Shown here: positions 11,109 through 20,047 of the stretch, in pieces
Layout of the letters: the number at the start of each line of letters is the position of its first letter
Numbering within the stretch: position 1 is the first letter of the stretch
Assembly: GCA_020633295.1 (NCBI GenBank)
Contig: JACKDW010000025.1
Location: 44,484 to 108,483 of the forward strand
DNA: 64,000 bases
Origin: Myxococcales bacterium
GTDB lineage: Bacteria > Myxococcota_A > Polyangia > Nannocystales > Nannocystaceae
Direction of reading: 5' to 3'
Translations under genes and position numbers: made by a program
The notes under the pieces: generated by a model
What the model was told of the DNA's origin: nothing
Database searches by the model: none
What the model saw: the letters and a program-made list of their open reading frames with translations, nothing else

Positions 11109-12104
11109 CTAGAAGCAGTAGAAGCCGAGGTTCTGGATGTTGTAGCACTGCATCCCGCCGGGGCAGGTCTTGCCGCCCGAGCACTCGAGGAAGCAGGCCG
11201 AGTCGGCGCCGTTGTTGAAGACGCCGGGGATGCAGTCGGGCACCGCCGAGCAGCCGCCGATCGCCGGGCAGTCGTTGTCGCTCACGCAGTTGCCGACGTC
11301 CGTGCAGATGCCGTCCTCGGGCGGGTCGTTGAGCGTGACGCAGCCGTAGCTGACGTTGCCGGGGAAGCCGGTGCACGTGTTCGGGTCGAGGCAGTGCATG
11401 TAGTAGCCGGTCCCCGGCTGGCTCAGGCACATCTGCTGGTTGTTCATGCACCCGGAGGTGTCGAGCGTGCAGTTCCCCGTGCACGCGAGGTTGCCGCTGT
11501 CGTAGCCCTGCGTCTGGCAGGTCTGGCCGTTGAGGTTGCCGCCGTCACAGGCCTCGCCGGGGTCGACGTTGCCGTCGCCGCAGAACGGATCGGGCTCGCC
11601 GGTGCAGTCGCCCGTGTCGAACATGCACGAGCCGGTGCACGCGAGCGTGCCGCCCGTGTAGCCGAAGGTCATGCACGTGTTGCCGTTGAGGTTGCCGCCG
11701 TCGCAGACCTCGGTGCCCTCGACCACGCCGTCGCCGCACACCGGACCCATGTTCGTGGTGTTGTCCGTCGTGTCCGTCGTGTCCGTCGTCGGCTCGGTTG
11801 TCGTGTTGGTCGTGTCCGTCGTCGGCTCGGTCGTCGGATCCGACGTCGGGCCCATCGTCGCGTCGCCCGAGGTCGTGGACTCCGTGCCGCTGATGTCCTG
11901 CGTCGTCTCGCCGTCGGTCCCCGTGCCGCCGTCGGTCGACGACGGGCTGGAGGCGTTGCTCGCGTTGCTGCCCGCCGCGCCTGAGCCCGAGAAGCTGCTG
12001 TCGCCTGGATCGCCTCCGACGGTGCAGCCGAGCGCCGTCGACGCGAGGAGAGAGATGCACGCCGCGCCGATGAGCGCCCTCGGGTTCAGTTGTGTCAGTC
12101 GCAT
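11109..12104 (-). CDS. Thr-rich lipoprotein with Myxococcota-type Cys repeats
   Basis: The ATG at 12104 has GGAGA 8-9 bases upstream and is preferred to an ATG 7 codons earlier. The signal peptide ends in the lipobox TALGC. A linker of about 100 residues rich in Thr, Asp and Ser (TTEPTTDTTN-type units) separates the anchor from three repeats of the form CDGGNLNGQTCxTxGYxxGxLACTGxCxxDTxxC, typical of Myxococcota surface proteins. The remaining C-terminus has further paired cysteines (CLSQPGTGYYMHCLD, CPGGMQCYNIQNLGFYCF). It is secreted and lipid-anchored; the ligand or enzymatic role is unknown. Confidence 0.82.
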   Translation of the reverse strand: MRLTQLNPRALIGAACISLLASTALGCTVGGDPGDSSFSGSGAAGSNASNASSPSSTDGGTGTDGETTQDISGTESTTSGDATMGPTSDPTTEPTTDTTNTTTEPTTDTTDTTDNTTNMGPVCGDGVVEGTEVCDGGNLNGNTCMTFGYTGGTLACTGSCMFDTGDCTGEPDPFCGDGNVDPGEACDGGNLNGQTCQTQGYDSGNLACTGNCTLDTSGCMNNQQMCLSQPGTGYYMHCLDPNTCTGFPGNVSYGCVTLNDPPEDGICTDVGNCVSDNDCPAIGGCSAVPDCIPGVFNNGADSACFLECSGGKTCPGGMQCYNIQNLGFYCF

Positions 12105-12785
12105 ATCATCAGGTCTCCGAAGCACGGACGGTGCGCGCTACCAGGCCCCGAGAAGCTCGGCGTTATCCCCCCTGGTCGACACGATCCAATTCATTTGTAT
12201 CGACTCACTCCATGGCACGTCAAGCAAACGCGCGCCGGTCACGGGGTCACGCGACGTGCTCCTCGGCCGCGCTCGCGAGTCGATCACCCGCGCGACGGCT
12301 TGAGTCGATCGCCACCGGGCGCGCGTGCGGGTCACCCAGCGCGACGCGATCGGACCGCGTCGGGGACGTCCCGACGCGACCGCGATCGCGTCGAACCCCG
12401 TTTCGAAGCCGCGCGCGTCCGCGCGCGGCGTGCGAGCGCGCGCGGTCGAAGGCGCGCCTCGTGGACTGTCCAGAAGCACAGGAAGATCGGCGCGGCGCGC
12501 GGATGCGCCCGCGCGCCCGCGCGTCCGCGCGGCAGACGGCCCGCGAGCGCACCTTGTGGCGCGATCCCCCGGGGCAACGTGGGACACCGCCGCACACGTC
12601 GTTCTCCCTGTCTATTCGGACATATGCCAGGCGCCGACGCGCGTGAGCGCGCGCGCGGACCGGGATGTCTCCCGGACCATGCACATGCACGCGTCGCTAT
12701 GTCGCCGCGAGGCCACAGCGCCCCCGCCCCTCGCCCCCGGCGCTGCTCGTTGCGCGGCGCGAGCCGTCTCGATAGGCTCTCGGCG
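12105..12785. other. Long gene-free divergent region
   Basis: About 680 bases between two divergent lipoprotein genes. Every open frame in it is Arg/Ala/Ser-rich shadow sequence without recognisable motifs or good start sites. The only AT-richer patches are near 12175-12215 and 12597-12625, likely promoter regions for the two flanking genes. A small RNA cannot be excluded, but none was recognised. Confidence 0.4.
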
Positions 12786-13727
12786 ATGGTAGCCCTCGGC
12801 GTTGTTCACCGGCGCGGACGTCATTCGTCTGTCCTCTGGGAAATCTCGCGGCTGGGGCTGCTCGCGCTCTCCGTCGCGGCCGCCGGCTGCTACACGGGAC
12901 CCGACGGCCCGCTCTCGCTCACCTCAGACTCCGAGCCCGGGCTGGGCGACGATGACGATGACGACGACGCGTCCGCCAGCAGCGACCCGAGCGACCCGAG
13001 CGGCACGAGCTCGGGCGACGGGTCGACCAGCGACGGCGTCAGCGCGACCGAGGCGAGCACGGTCGAGCCCACCACCGACACGACCGACGCCACCAGCGAT
13101 CCGACCAACGATCCCACGGTCGACACGACGGACACGACGGACACGACGGACCCGACCAACGCCACCACGGAGACGACCGACACCACGGGCGATCCGTCGA
13201 CGACCTCGACGACCGGCACCACCGACATGAGCACGACGTCGACCACCGGCGACCCCGACGTGCCCGACGTGCCGTTCTGCGGCCCGGCCGCCAACTGGCC
13301 GGCGATGTACGACGCGGTCGAGGAGGAGATGCTGCCGCTGGTGAATCAGCACCGCGCGCAGGGGGCCAACTGCGGGTCGGAGGGCAGCTTCGGCGCCGCG
13401 CCGCCGCTGACGATGCACCCCGCGCTGCGCTGCGCCGCGCGTATGCACTCCAAGGACATGGCCGACAACGACTTCTTCTCGCACACCAACCTGCAGAACG
13501 AGGGGCCCGGCGATCGCATCGACAAGACGGGCTACAACTACTCGACGTGGGGCGAGAACATCGCCGCCGGGAACGCGACCGCGGCGGCCACGGTCGCGCA
13601 GTGGATGGACAGCGACGGCCACTGCGCCAACATCATGAACCCCAACTTCGAGCACATCGGGATCGGCTACTACCCCGGCGGTCAGTGGGGCCACCTGTGG
13701 ACGCAGGTGTTCGGCGCGGGCGGCTGA
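12786..13727 (+). CDS. Lipoprotein with CAP/SCP (PR-1-like) domain
   Basis: The ATG at 12786 gives a signal peptide ending in the lipobox AAGC (SVAAAGCYTGPDG). Residues 45-150 are an Asp-rich then Thr-rich linker (a D7 run and TTDTTD units). The C-terminal 155 residues form a CAP domain: MLPLVNQHRAQGANC, HPALRCAARMHSKDMADNDFFSHTN (CAP1-like, with the His and Glu/Asp pocket), GENIAAGNATAAATVAQWMDSDGHCANIMNP (CAP2-like) and HIGIGYYPGG..WGHLWTQVF. Such domains bind sterols or lipids or act as secreted factors; bacterial members are widespread but poorly characterised. A longer frame upstream is not coding. It converges on rsmE with only 12 bases between. Confidence 0.88.
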   Translation: MVALGVVHRRGRHSSVLWEISRLGLLALSVAAAGCYTGPDGPLSLTSDSEPGLGDDDDDDDASASSDPSDPSGTSSGDGSTSDGVSATEASTVEPTTDTTDATSDPTNDPTVDTTDTTDTTDPTNATTETTDTTGDPSTTSTTGTTDMSTTSTTGDPDVPDVPFCGPAANWPAMYDAVEEEMLPLVNQHRAQGANCGSEGSFGAAPPLTMHPALRCAARMHSKDMADNDFFSHTNLQNEGPGDRIDKTGYNYSTWGENIAAGNATAAATVAQWMDSDGHCANIMNPNFEHIGIGYYPGGQWGHLWTQVFGAGG

Positions 13728-13739
13728 GGCGACGCGCGA

Positions 13740-14453
13740 TCAACTCGGGCTGAGGCGCGCGAGCAGGGCGACCGTCGCGGTCTCGACGCGGAGGATCCGC
13801 GGGCCGAGCGTCACGCGACGCCCGCCCGCCCGCTCGAGGCGCTCGAGCTCCGACGGGATGAAGCCGCCCTCCGGGCCGACCACCAGCGTGACTGGGGTCG
13901 TCGGCGCGCGCGGACACGGGGAGGCCGCGTCGGGGTGCGCGACGAGCACGAGGCTCTCGCGAGCGAGCGCCTCGTAGCGCCCGGCGAGGAACTCCGCGAG
14001 CCGACGTTCGAAGGCCACGCGCGGCAGCGCGGTGTCGCGGGCCTGCTCGAGCCCCAGCAGGAGGTCGCGGCGGATCGCGTCGGGCTCGAGCGCCGAGGCG
14101 GTCCAGTAGCTCTTCTCGGTGCGAGCGCAGTGCACGAACACGAAGCGCTTCACCCCCATCGCGGTGCCCTGCTGCAGGACCTTGCGCATGCTCGGCGGGC
14201 GCGGCAGCGCGACCACCAGCGTGACGTCGAGCGCCGGCGGGGGCGGCTCGTCGAGCTCCAGCTCCAGCTCCAGCGCCTCGCGGTCGAGCCGGACGACCCG
14301 CCCGCGCCCGAGCGCGCCGTCGACCTGGCCGACGCGGAGCGTGTCGCCGACCGCCGCGCGATGGACCTTGCGGACGTGCGTGAGCCGACGATCGGTGAGC
14401 CGCACGCGCCGCGCGTCGACGAAGTCCGCCGGCTCGACGAGGATCACGTTCAT
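13740..14453 (-). CDS. rsmE: 16S rRNA (uracil-1498-N3)-methyltransferase RsmE
   Basis: A SPOUT-class enzyme that methylates U1498 of 16S rRNA. The protein has 237 residues, normal length. The N-terminal PUA-like barrel (HVRKVHRAAVGDTLRVGQVDG) is followed by the SPOUT knot domain with SMRKVLQQGTAMGVKRFVFVHCARTEKSYW and the SAM-binding VTLVVGPEGGFIPSELE and LGPRILRVETATVALLA motifs diagnostic of RsmE. It starts 10 bases after the stop of the preceding AAA+ regulator and is likely read through from it. Confidence 0.93.
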   Translation of the reverse strand: MNVILVEPADFVDARRVRLTDRRLTHVRKVHRAAVGDTLRVGQVDGALGRGRVVRLDREALELELELDEPPPPALDVTLVVALPRPPSMRKVLQQGTAMGVKRFVFVHCARTEKSYWTASALEPDAIRRDLLLGLEQARDTALPRVAFERRLAEFLAGRYEALARESLVLVAHPDAASPCPRAPTTPVTLVVGPEGGFIPSELERLERAGGRRVTLGPRILRVETATVALLARLSPS

Positions 14454-14463
14454 CGGCGCGCGC

Positions 14464-15870
14464 CTACTTGCGCGGACCCTGGACGACCACCGGCACGCCT
14501 GACTGCCGCGTCGAGCGGTACTCGTTGAGGCGGTACTGGATCTTCCGCGGCGAGATGCCGAGCATCTTCGCGGCCTTGCTGGTGCTCCCGCCGACGTGCT
14601 CCAGCGTGCGCAGGATCGCGTAGCGCTCGAGCTCGCGCAGCGTCGAGCCGGGGATCTCGGGCGGCTCGTCGCTGCCGCCGGCGCGCGACGCCAGCTCGGG
14701 CGGCAGATCGCGCGGCTCGACCTCGCTGCCGCGGCACATCACGACCGCGCGCTCGACCGTGTGCTCGAGCTGACGGATGTTCCCCGGCCAATCGCAGTCG
14801 AGCAGGACCCCGAGGGAGCGATCGCTGAAGCCGAGCAGCGACTTGCCGGCCTGGGCCGAGAACCGGCGGAGGAAGTGCATCGCCAAGAGCGGGACGTCCT
14901 CGCGCCGCTCGCGGAGCGGCGGCGTGCGCAGCGTGACGACGTTGAGGCGATACGCGAGCTCCTCGCGCACGACGCCCTCGCGCATCGCCCGGTCGAAGTC
15001 CTTGTTCGTCGCGGTGACGATGCGGACCTCGCTCGTGCGCGGCTCCTGCCCGCCCACGCGCGTGTACACGCGATCCTGCAGCAGCGTCAGCAGGCGCTCC
15101 TGCACGCGCGGCGGCAGCTCGGTGACGTCGTCGAGCAGCAGCGTGCCGCCGGCCGCCTCGCCGAGCCGCCCCTCCGAGAGCACCTCGCCGTTCTCCTCGA
15201 CGCCGAACAGCTCGCGCTCGAACGCGGGGCCGTCGAGCGCGCCGCACTTGATGACGACGAACTTGGCGCGCTTGCGCGGGCTCCACTCGTGCAGCAGGCG
15301 CCCGAGGAACTGTTTTCCAGAGCCTGTCTCTCCGAGCAGCAGCACCGGGACGGGCGAGTCCGCGACCTGCCCGACGAGCTCGAGGAGCTCGCGGAACGCC
15401 TTGGACTGCCCGATCACGACCGTGCGCTGCTCGCCGTCCTCGCCGCCGTCCTGCTCGCGCAGCGCCTCGCGCAGCGAGCGAGCCTCGCGCTGCAGCGCGC
15501 GGTGCTGGAGCACGCGCCGGAGCACCACGAGCAGCTGGGGGAAGTGCACCGGCTTGCTGAGGTAGTCGTCGGCGCCCAGGTGCATGGCCTTGACCGCGCC
15601 CTCGACCGAGCCGAAGGCTGTCATGATTACGACCGCCATGTCGGGAAAGCGCGTACGCAGTCGCTCCATCAGCTCGATGCCCCCGAGGGTCGGCATCTTC
15701 ACGTCCGTGATGAGGACATCGGGCTCCCAGTCCTCGGCCTGCTCGAGCGCGCGCTCGCCGTTGGCGGCGCTCCGTACGGCGTAGTCCTCATCCTCGAGCA
15801 TCTCGCTGATCGCGGAGCGCGCGGCAGGCTCATCGTCGACGACGAGGACTCGTATTGTGCGTGCGTTCAT
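14464..15870 (-). CDS. NtrC-type response regulator lacking the GAFTGA loop
   Basis: Receiver (1-120) with VVDDE, phosphoacceptor Asp56 in LITDVKMP and Lys in LSKPV. The AAA+ domain (about 150-385) has Walker A GETGSGKQ. After ELFG, however, the sequence runs VEENGEVLSEGRLGEAAGGT, so the GAFTGA loop that contacts sigma54 is missing and the segment is a few residues shorter than usual. Walker B reads LLLDDV instead of LFLDE. A Fis-type helix-turn-helix (GSTSKAAKMLGISPRKIQYRLNEY) is intact. It probably binds DNA without activating sigma54, perhaps as a repressor or sigma70 regulator as in TyrR-type proteins (inference). It lies 129 bases after gspN in the same direction and directly before rsmE. 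Confidence 0.88.
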   Translation of the reverse strand: MNARTIRVLVVDDEPAARSAISEMLEDEDYAVRSAANGERALEQAEDWEPDVLITDVKMPTLGGIELMERLRTRFPDMAVVIMTAFGSVEGAVKAMHLGADDYLSKPVHFPQLLVVLRRVLQHRALQREARSLREALREQDGGEDGEQRTVVIGQSKAFRELLELVGQVADSPVPVLLLGETGSGKQFLGRLLHEWSPRKRAKFVVIKCGALDGPAFERELFGVEENGEVLSEGRLGEAAGGTLLLDDVTELPPRVQERLLTLLQDRVYTRVGGQEPRTSEVRIVTATNKDFDRAMREGVVREELAYRLNVVTLRTPPLRERREDVPLLAMHFLRRFSAQAGKSLLGFSDRSLGVLLDCDWPGNIRQLEHTVERAVVMCRGSEVEPRDLPPELASRAGGSDEPPEIPGSTLRELERYAILRTLEHVGGSTSKAAKMLGISPRKIQYRLNEYRSTRQSGVPVVVQGPRK

Positions 15871-15999
15871 GGGCGAATCGAGTTCGGCGCCACGAACGTC
15901 GCGTGGCCAGTTAAGTGAGGGTGCACGACATGTTTGCGTCGGCGCATGTGCAAGTTTTGCGCGCGAACGCCGCCGCTGTCCAGTGACGTTTTCGCGCGG

Positions 16000-17532
16000 C
16001 TACTCATCTCCGTCGTCGGACTGGTCACCCTCGCTCCCATCCGTCCTGGTCTCGCCGCCGCCTTCGCCGTCGCCGCCGCCCTCGCCAGACTCGCCGCCCT
16101 CACCAGAATCGCCGGACTCGCCCTCGCCCTCGCCCTCGCCCTCGCCCTCGCCCTCGCCCTCGCCCTCGCCCTCGCCCTCTTCCTCTGTGTTGGTCTCCTC
16201 AGGCTCCTCCGCGCGCCCAGCGTCCTCGTCGCTCGCGCTGTCGTCGGTCTTGTCCGCGGCCTGGTCCGCGTCGTCGCTGGGCTGCTCGGCGGTCACCGGG
16301 CCGCTCGAGTCCGCCGCGAAGCGCTCCTTCGTGCTCTCCTCGGGCTCGTCCGTCGACGGCTCCTCCGGCTTGGCCGCCTTGGCCGGCGTCTTCTCGTTCT
16401 TCTTCTTCTTCCGCTCGGCCTGCGCGCGACGGCGCTCCTCGGCCTGCTCCCGCGAGCGCTCGCGTCGCTCGCGGTTGATCTCGGCGCGCGACTTGTGCTT
16501 CCAGCCATACAGCCGCCTGTTGCCGACCGTGCCCAGCAGCTGGTAGCCCAGCCAGCCCTCGTCGGGTGGGTCCATCTTCGACTTCGGGTTCGCCGTCTGG
16601 ACCATCAGGTGCATCTGATCGCTGCGCTGCTGCAGCGCCTCGCTGATCAGCAGCTTGATGCGAAAATTGAAGCGCGAGCGCGGGAACGGGTCGCGCAGCG
16701 TCATGTCGCCGCTGATCTTCAGCGTGATGTCGTCGCTCGTCGTCTCGATGCCCTCGGTCGCCGCCACGCCGTCCGCGACCACGAGCGTGCCGCTGAGGCT
16801 GCCGAGATCGATGGGCGGCAGCGTCATGCCCTTGTTGGTCAGCGCGCCGTCCTCGAACCCGGGGATGAACATCGGCGTCTCGCCGTCGCTGATCGTGCAG
16901 CGCGCGCACGAGATCGAGATCGTGCCCTCGGACTTGACGAGCTTGTGCTCCGGGATCTTGAGGTCGACGTTGAGCCCGAACAGGCCCGTGACCGGCGTCT
17001 TGACCATCTGCTGCATGGTCGGCACGAGCTTGAGCGGCAGGTCCTCGATGACGATCTTGATGTCGTCGAGCTCGTCGCCGCGCGTGTACTCGGCGTGGAT
17101 GACCGCGTCCGAGTCGACGATGTACGCGTCCATGTCGAGCGACAGCGTCCCGCCCAGCAGGCGCAGCAGCGAGATGTCGACGTCGACGCGCTCGAGGTTG
17201 AGGCTGTCCGGGATCTCGCCCTTGCGCGCCGGCTCGTAGATCCACGTGACGTCGCGCAGCGAGACCTTGCCGAGCGGCGACACCGTCACGTTCTGGATGT
17301 TGATGATGTAGCCGCGCTTCTTGGCCTCCTTGCTGATCCGCCAGGCGATCGCCTCGGTCGGCAAGAACACCCAGATGAACAGGAAGAACGCGGCGAAGAA
17401 CAGCGAGATGTAGCCGGCGACGCTGCGCGCCTGCCTAAGCAGCTTGCGCAGGCGCGCGCGGCGGCTCGTCGTCGGCGCCGGCGCCTCGCCGTCGCTCGAG
17501 GAGCGCCCCGGGAGCTTGATCGAGAGCTTCAT
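16000..17532 (-). CDS. gspN: Type II secretion protein GspN
   Basis: An inner-membrane, mostly periplasmic protein of the T2SS. One transmembrane helix is at about 38-56 (ISLFFAAFFLFIWVFLP). A beta-rich domain follows (residues 70-330), typical of GspN: NVTVSPLGKVSLRDVTW, EDLPLKLVPTMQQMV, ISCARCTISDG and LSGTLVVADGVAATEGI. The last 150 residues are unusual: a charged Arg/Lys/Glu helix, then a low-complexity acidic tail with about ten Glu-Gly pairs encoded by a CTCGCC hexanucleotide repeat (16117-16176). Start and stop codons overlap with gspM by ATGA. The tail is absent from textbook GspN. Confidence 0.85.
   Translation of the reverse strand: MKLSIKLPGRSSSDGEAPAPTTSRRARLRKLLRQARSVAGYISLFFAAFFLFIWVFLPTEAIAWRISKEAKKRGYIINIQNVTVSPLGKVSLRDVTWIYEPARKGEIPDSLNLERVDVDISLLRLLGGTLSLDMDAYIVDSDAVIHAEYTRGDELDDIKIVIEDLPLKLVPTMQQMVKTPVTGLFGLNVDLKIPEHKLVKSEGTISISCARCTISDGETPMFIPGFEDGALTNKGMTLPPIDLGSLSGTLVVADGVAATEGIETTSDDITLKISGDMTLRDPFPRSRFNFRIKLLISEALQQRSDQMHLMVQTANPKSKMDPPDEGWLGYQLLGTVGNRRLYGWKHKSRAEINRERRERSREQAEERRRAQAERKKKKNEKTPAKAAKPEEPSTDEPEESTKERFAADSSGPVTAEQPSDDADQAADKTDDSASDEDAGRAEEPEETNTEEEGEGEGEGEGEGEGEGEGEGESGDSGEGGESGEGGGDGEGGGETRTDGSEGDQSDDGDE
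16117..16176. repeat. Hexanucleotide repeat (CTCGCC)x10 inside gspN
   Basis: Ten perfect copies of CTCGCC on the plus strand, read on the minus strand as alternating Gly-Glu codons. It is in frame, so length change by whole units would only alter the acidic tail of GspN. Confidence 0.95.
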
Positions 17533-18119
17533 GATGACGGCTTCTCCTCACCGGCCTCGGCCGCCCTGCGCAGCTCCCAGGTCGCCAGCTCGACCTCGAC
17601 GTTGAGGCGATCCTCGACGTCGTTGGGCGAGCGGATGTTGAGCGCGTCCGTGTAGACGATGTGCCCGGGCTTGTTCTCCACCTTCTGCAGGAACTTCAGC
17701 ATCTCCTCGAGCTTCACGCCGCGCAGGTCGAAGGAGTACACGCGCTTGATCAGGTTGCCGTCGCCGACGGGCAGCGCCTGCTTCTCGTCCTCGTTGCGCA
17801 GCTCGCCCGCCTCGAGCTCGCTCTGCGCCTGCTCGATCATCGACGCGAACTTCAGCGTCTCGCTCGAGATCGCCGACTCGCGGCTCTCCTTCTCCTTCAG
17901 GCGCTCGGCGTAGGCCGAGCCCTGCAGGTACACGAGGTCGAGGCTGCGGCGCATCGACGAGATCCGCGCCTGGCTCTCCTGGAAGCGAGCGCGGCGCATG
18001 GTGAACAACATCACCCCGCCCATGATGAAGAACACCAGCGCGAGCAACCCGAGCAGGTTGCGCTCACGCGGCGTGAGCCGCGAGAGCATGCTCCTGCGCA
18101 TCCCGACGCGCGAGCTCAT
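17529..18119 (-). CDS. gspM: Type II secretion protein GspM
   Basis: A small bitopic inner-membrane protein of 196 residues, normal for GspM. Short cytoplasmic start with LTPRERNLLGLLALVFFIMGGVMLF forming the transmembrane helix (about 21-42), a coiled-coil-prone periplasmic helix (residues 45-100) and a ferredoxin-like domain (residues 110-185). The LTPRERNLL start is typical of GspM/PilO-type proteins. ATGA overlaps link it to gspL and gspN, so the L-M-N proteins are made together. It stabilises GspL in the inner-membrane platform. Confidence 0.88.
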   Translation of the reverse strand: MSSRVGMRRSMLSRLTPRERNLLGLLALVFFIMGGVMLFTMRRARFQESQARISSMRRSLDLVYLQGSAYAERLKEKESRESAISSETLKFASMIEQAQSELEAGELRNEDEKQALPVGDGNLIKRVYSFDLRGVKLEEMLKFLQKVENKPGHIVYTDALNIRSPNDVEDRLNVEVELATWELRRAAEAGEEKPSS

Positions 18120-20005
18120 GACTGTCCCTCCAGCTGCCCGTGAAAGCAGTCGTGATCGATTTCAAATTCCCAGACCTTGCGGTCGTTCTCCGACCGCGTC
18201 TTGCCGCCGCTGCTGATCGACTTGATGCACGCGATCTTCGACTTCAGCTCGATGTCGAGCCGCTCCTTCGCCGAGGTCCGCAGCGCCGACGCGGTGATCG
18301 CGATCTTCATCGGGCGGATGTCGACGGCCTTGAAGTAGAGCTCGTCGTCCCAGGCGATGCCGGAGTCGGGGCCGGGCCCGATCGCCGCCTCCTCGCCCTC
18401 GCCCTCCTCGTCGTCATCGTCGTCGCCGTCGCCGACCGGCTCGCCGTCGGGGCCCGTGATCGTGTACCCGCGACCCGCGAGCGGCCCCGAGTAGGGCGCG
18501 ACGTCGTCGACCGGGTGGCCGTTGACGAGCCCGGGTCCGGAGGAGACGGGCATCCCCGTCGCCGGATCGACGGGCGCGCCGTCGAGACCTGCCGCGCCCG
18601 CGGCCGGCTTCGGTCCCTCCGGGGTCGACGCCTTGACGATCGTCGCGAGGATCTCGACCGCGCCGCGCTTGGCGACGAAGCTCGTCAGGTCCTGCCCGCC
18701 GACGGCGCTCAGCCGCGCCTGGATCGCGGTCTCGTCGTAGAGCTTCTCGCCGAAGACCGACTCCGTCGCGTCGCCGAGCTCGGCGCGGTAGGCCTGCTCC
18801 TGCGCGTCCAGGGCGCTCAGCCGCGCCATGGTGTCGAGCGCGCCGAACGCGATGATCGCCAGCCCCATCGCGGCGACGGTGGGGAGCTTCTCGAGCAGCC
18901 AGCCGCCCGCCTCCGCGCCGCTGGCTGCCTCTGTGAACAGCTGCACCATCGGGCGCCGATGGGCGCCGACGGCCCCGCCGAGCGCGGCGGCGGCCTGCGT
19001 CCAGTCGCGGCCCGTGTGCTTGCGAAGACCGCCGACCGGCTGAATCTCGCCGGCGGAGACCGGCAGCTCCAGCTGCTCTTGCAGGTACCCGCTGAGCCCG
19101 CGCAGCCGCGAGCCGCCGCCCATGAGGCGGATCGACGTGACCGCGTAGCCATACTCCGCGCGCAGCCAGATCCGCGTGTGCTCGAGCTCCCGGACGAGCG
19201 GCTCGAGCGCCTGGGCGACCGCTCGACACGCGCGCAGCGCCTCCGGAGCCGGCGGCGGGTCGTCTGCGGCGGGCAGGAACGCCTCCTTGAGCTTGTAGGT
19301 CTCGGCGCGGGCGAGGTCGACGTCGAGGACCTTGGCGAGCGCCCGCGTCACGTGCACGCCGCCGCGTCGCAGCACGCGCGCGGTGTAGGGGCCCTTCGCG
19401 CCGAGCGCGAGCATCTCGGTCGAGCGGTGCCCGATGTCCACCACCAGCGTCACGGGGTCGCTCGACTCCTCGCCGGACTCGGCCTCGGGCACGATCACGG
19501 GCGTCCCGACCATGACCTGCGCGAGCGCCAGCGGGCTCACGGTCACGAGCTTCACGTCGATGTGCGCCTGGCTCAACGCCGTCGACACGCGCGCGATCAG
19601 CTCCTGCCGCGTCGCCACGACCAGCGCCCGGCCCTCGTTCCCGTGCGGCGGCAGCACCATGTGGTCATGCTCGAGCGCCTCGAGCGAGACGGGGAACTGG
19701 CCGTCGGCTTCGAACACGACGGCCTGACCGATCCGCCGCGCGTCCGGGAACGGGAACTTCAGCAGGCGGTAGCTGCCGAGCGTCCCCGGGAGCACCACGG
19801 CGACCGGGTAGTGGATCCACCCGCGCCTGCGCAGGACCGCGAGCGCGACCTCGAGCGCGGCGTCGAGCGGGTCCTCGCCGCCCTGACGAGCCGAGATGGG
19901 CTCCTCGTGGACATCGAGGACCTGGACGGAGCGCAGCCCCGTGCTGACGAGCACCGCCTTGACCGCGTGCGAGCCCAGGTCGAGTCCGATGATTTTCTGT
20001 GCCAT
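18116..20005 (-). CDS. gspL: Type II secretion protein GspL (PilM-like actin fold)
   Basis: The platform protein that recruits the GspE ATPase. The cytoplasmic part (about 1-360) is a PilM-like actin-fold domain: MAQKIIGLDLGSHAVKAVLV (phosphate 1 motif), FEADGQFPVSLEALEHDHMV, LVVDIGHRSTEMLAL (phosphate 2) and IRLMGGGSRLRGL (adenosine motif). One transmembrane helix lies near 375-395 (TVAAMGLAIIAFGAL). The periplasmic part (about 235 residues) contains a Gly/Pro-rich region and an acidic run (GDDDDDEEGEGEE) before the terminal alpha-beta domain. At 629 residues it is longer than the usual 400-450 because of the disordered linker. It overlaps gspM by 4 bases. Confidence 0.9.
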   Translation of the reverse strand: MAQKIIGLDLGSHAVKAVLVSTGLRSVQVLDVHEEPISARQGGEDPLDAALEVALAVLRRRGWIHYPVAVVLPGTLGSYRLLKFPFPDARRIGQAVVFEADGQFPVSLEALEHDHMVLPPHGNEGRALVVATRQELIARVSTALSQAHIDVKLVTVSPLALAQVMVGTPVIVPEAESGEESSDPVTLVVDIGHRSTEMLALGAKGPYTARVLRRGGVHVTRALAKVLDVDLARAETYKLKEAFLPAADDPPPAPEALRACRAVAQALEPLVRELEHTRIWLRAEYGYAVTSIRLMGGGSRLRGLSGYLQEQLELPVSAGEIQPVGGLRKHTGRDWTQAAAALGGAVGAHRRPMVQLFTEAASGAEAGGWLLEKLPTVAAMGLAIIAFGALDTMARLSALDAQEQAYRAELGDATESVFGEKLYDETAIQARLSAVGGQDLTSFVAKRGAVEILATIVKASTPEGPKPAAGAAGLDGAPVDPATGMPVSSGPGLVNGHPVDDVAPYSGPLAGRGYTITGPDGEPVGDGDDDDDEEGEGEEAAIGPGPDSGIAWDDELYFKAVDIRPMKIAITASALRTSAKERLDIELKSKIACIKSISSGGKTRSENDRKVWEFEIDHDCFHGQLEGQS

Positions 20006-20047
20006 GAGTCAGGTCGTTCGCGTCGCGGTGATCGGTGGGAGTTCGCG

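Noticed and set aside
12138..12690. Several overlapping frames between two divergent lipoprotein genes
   Set aside because: All are Arg/Ala-rich with no start signals or motifs; treated as non-coding.
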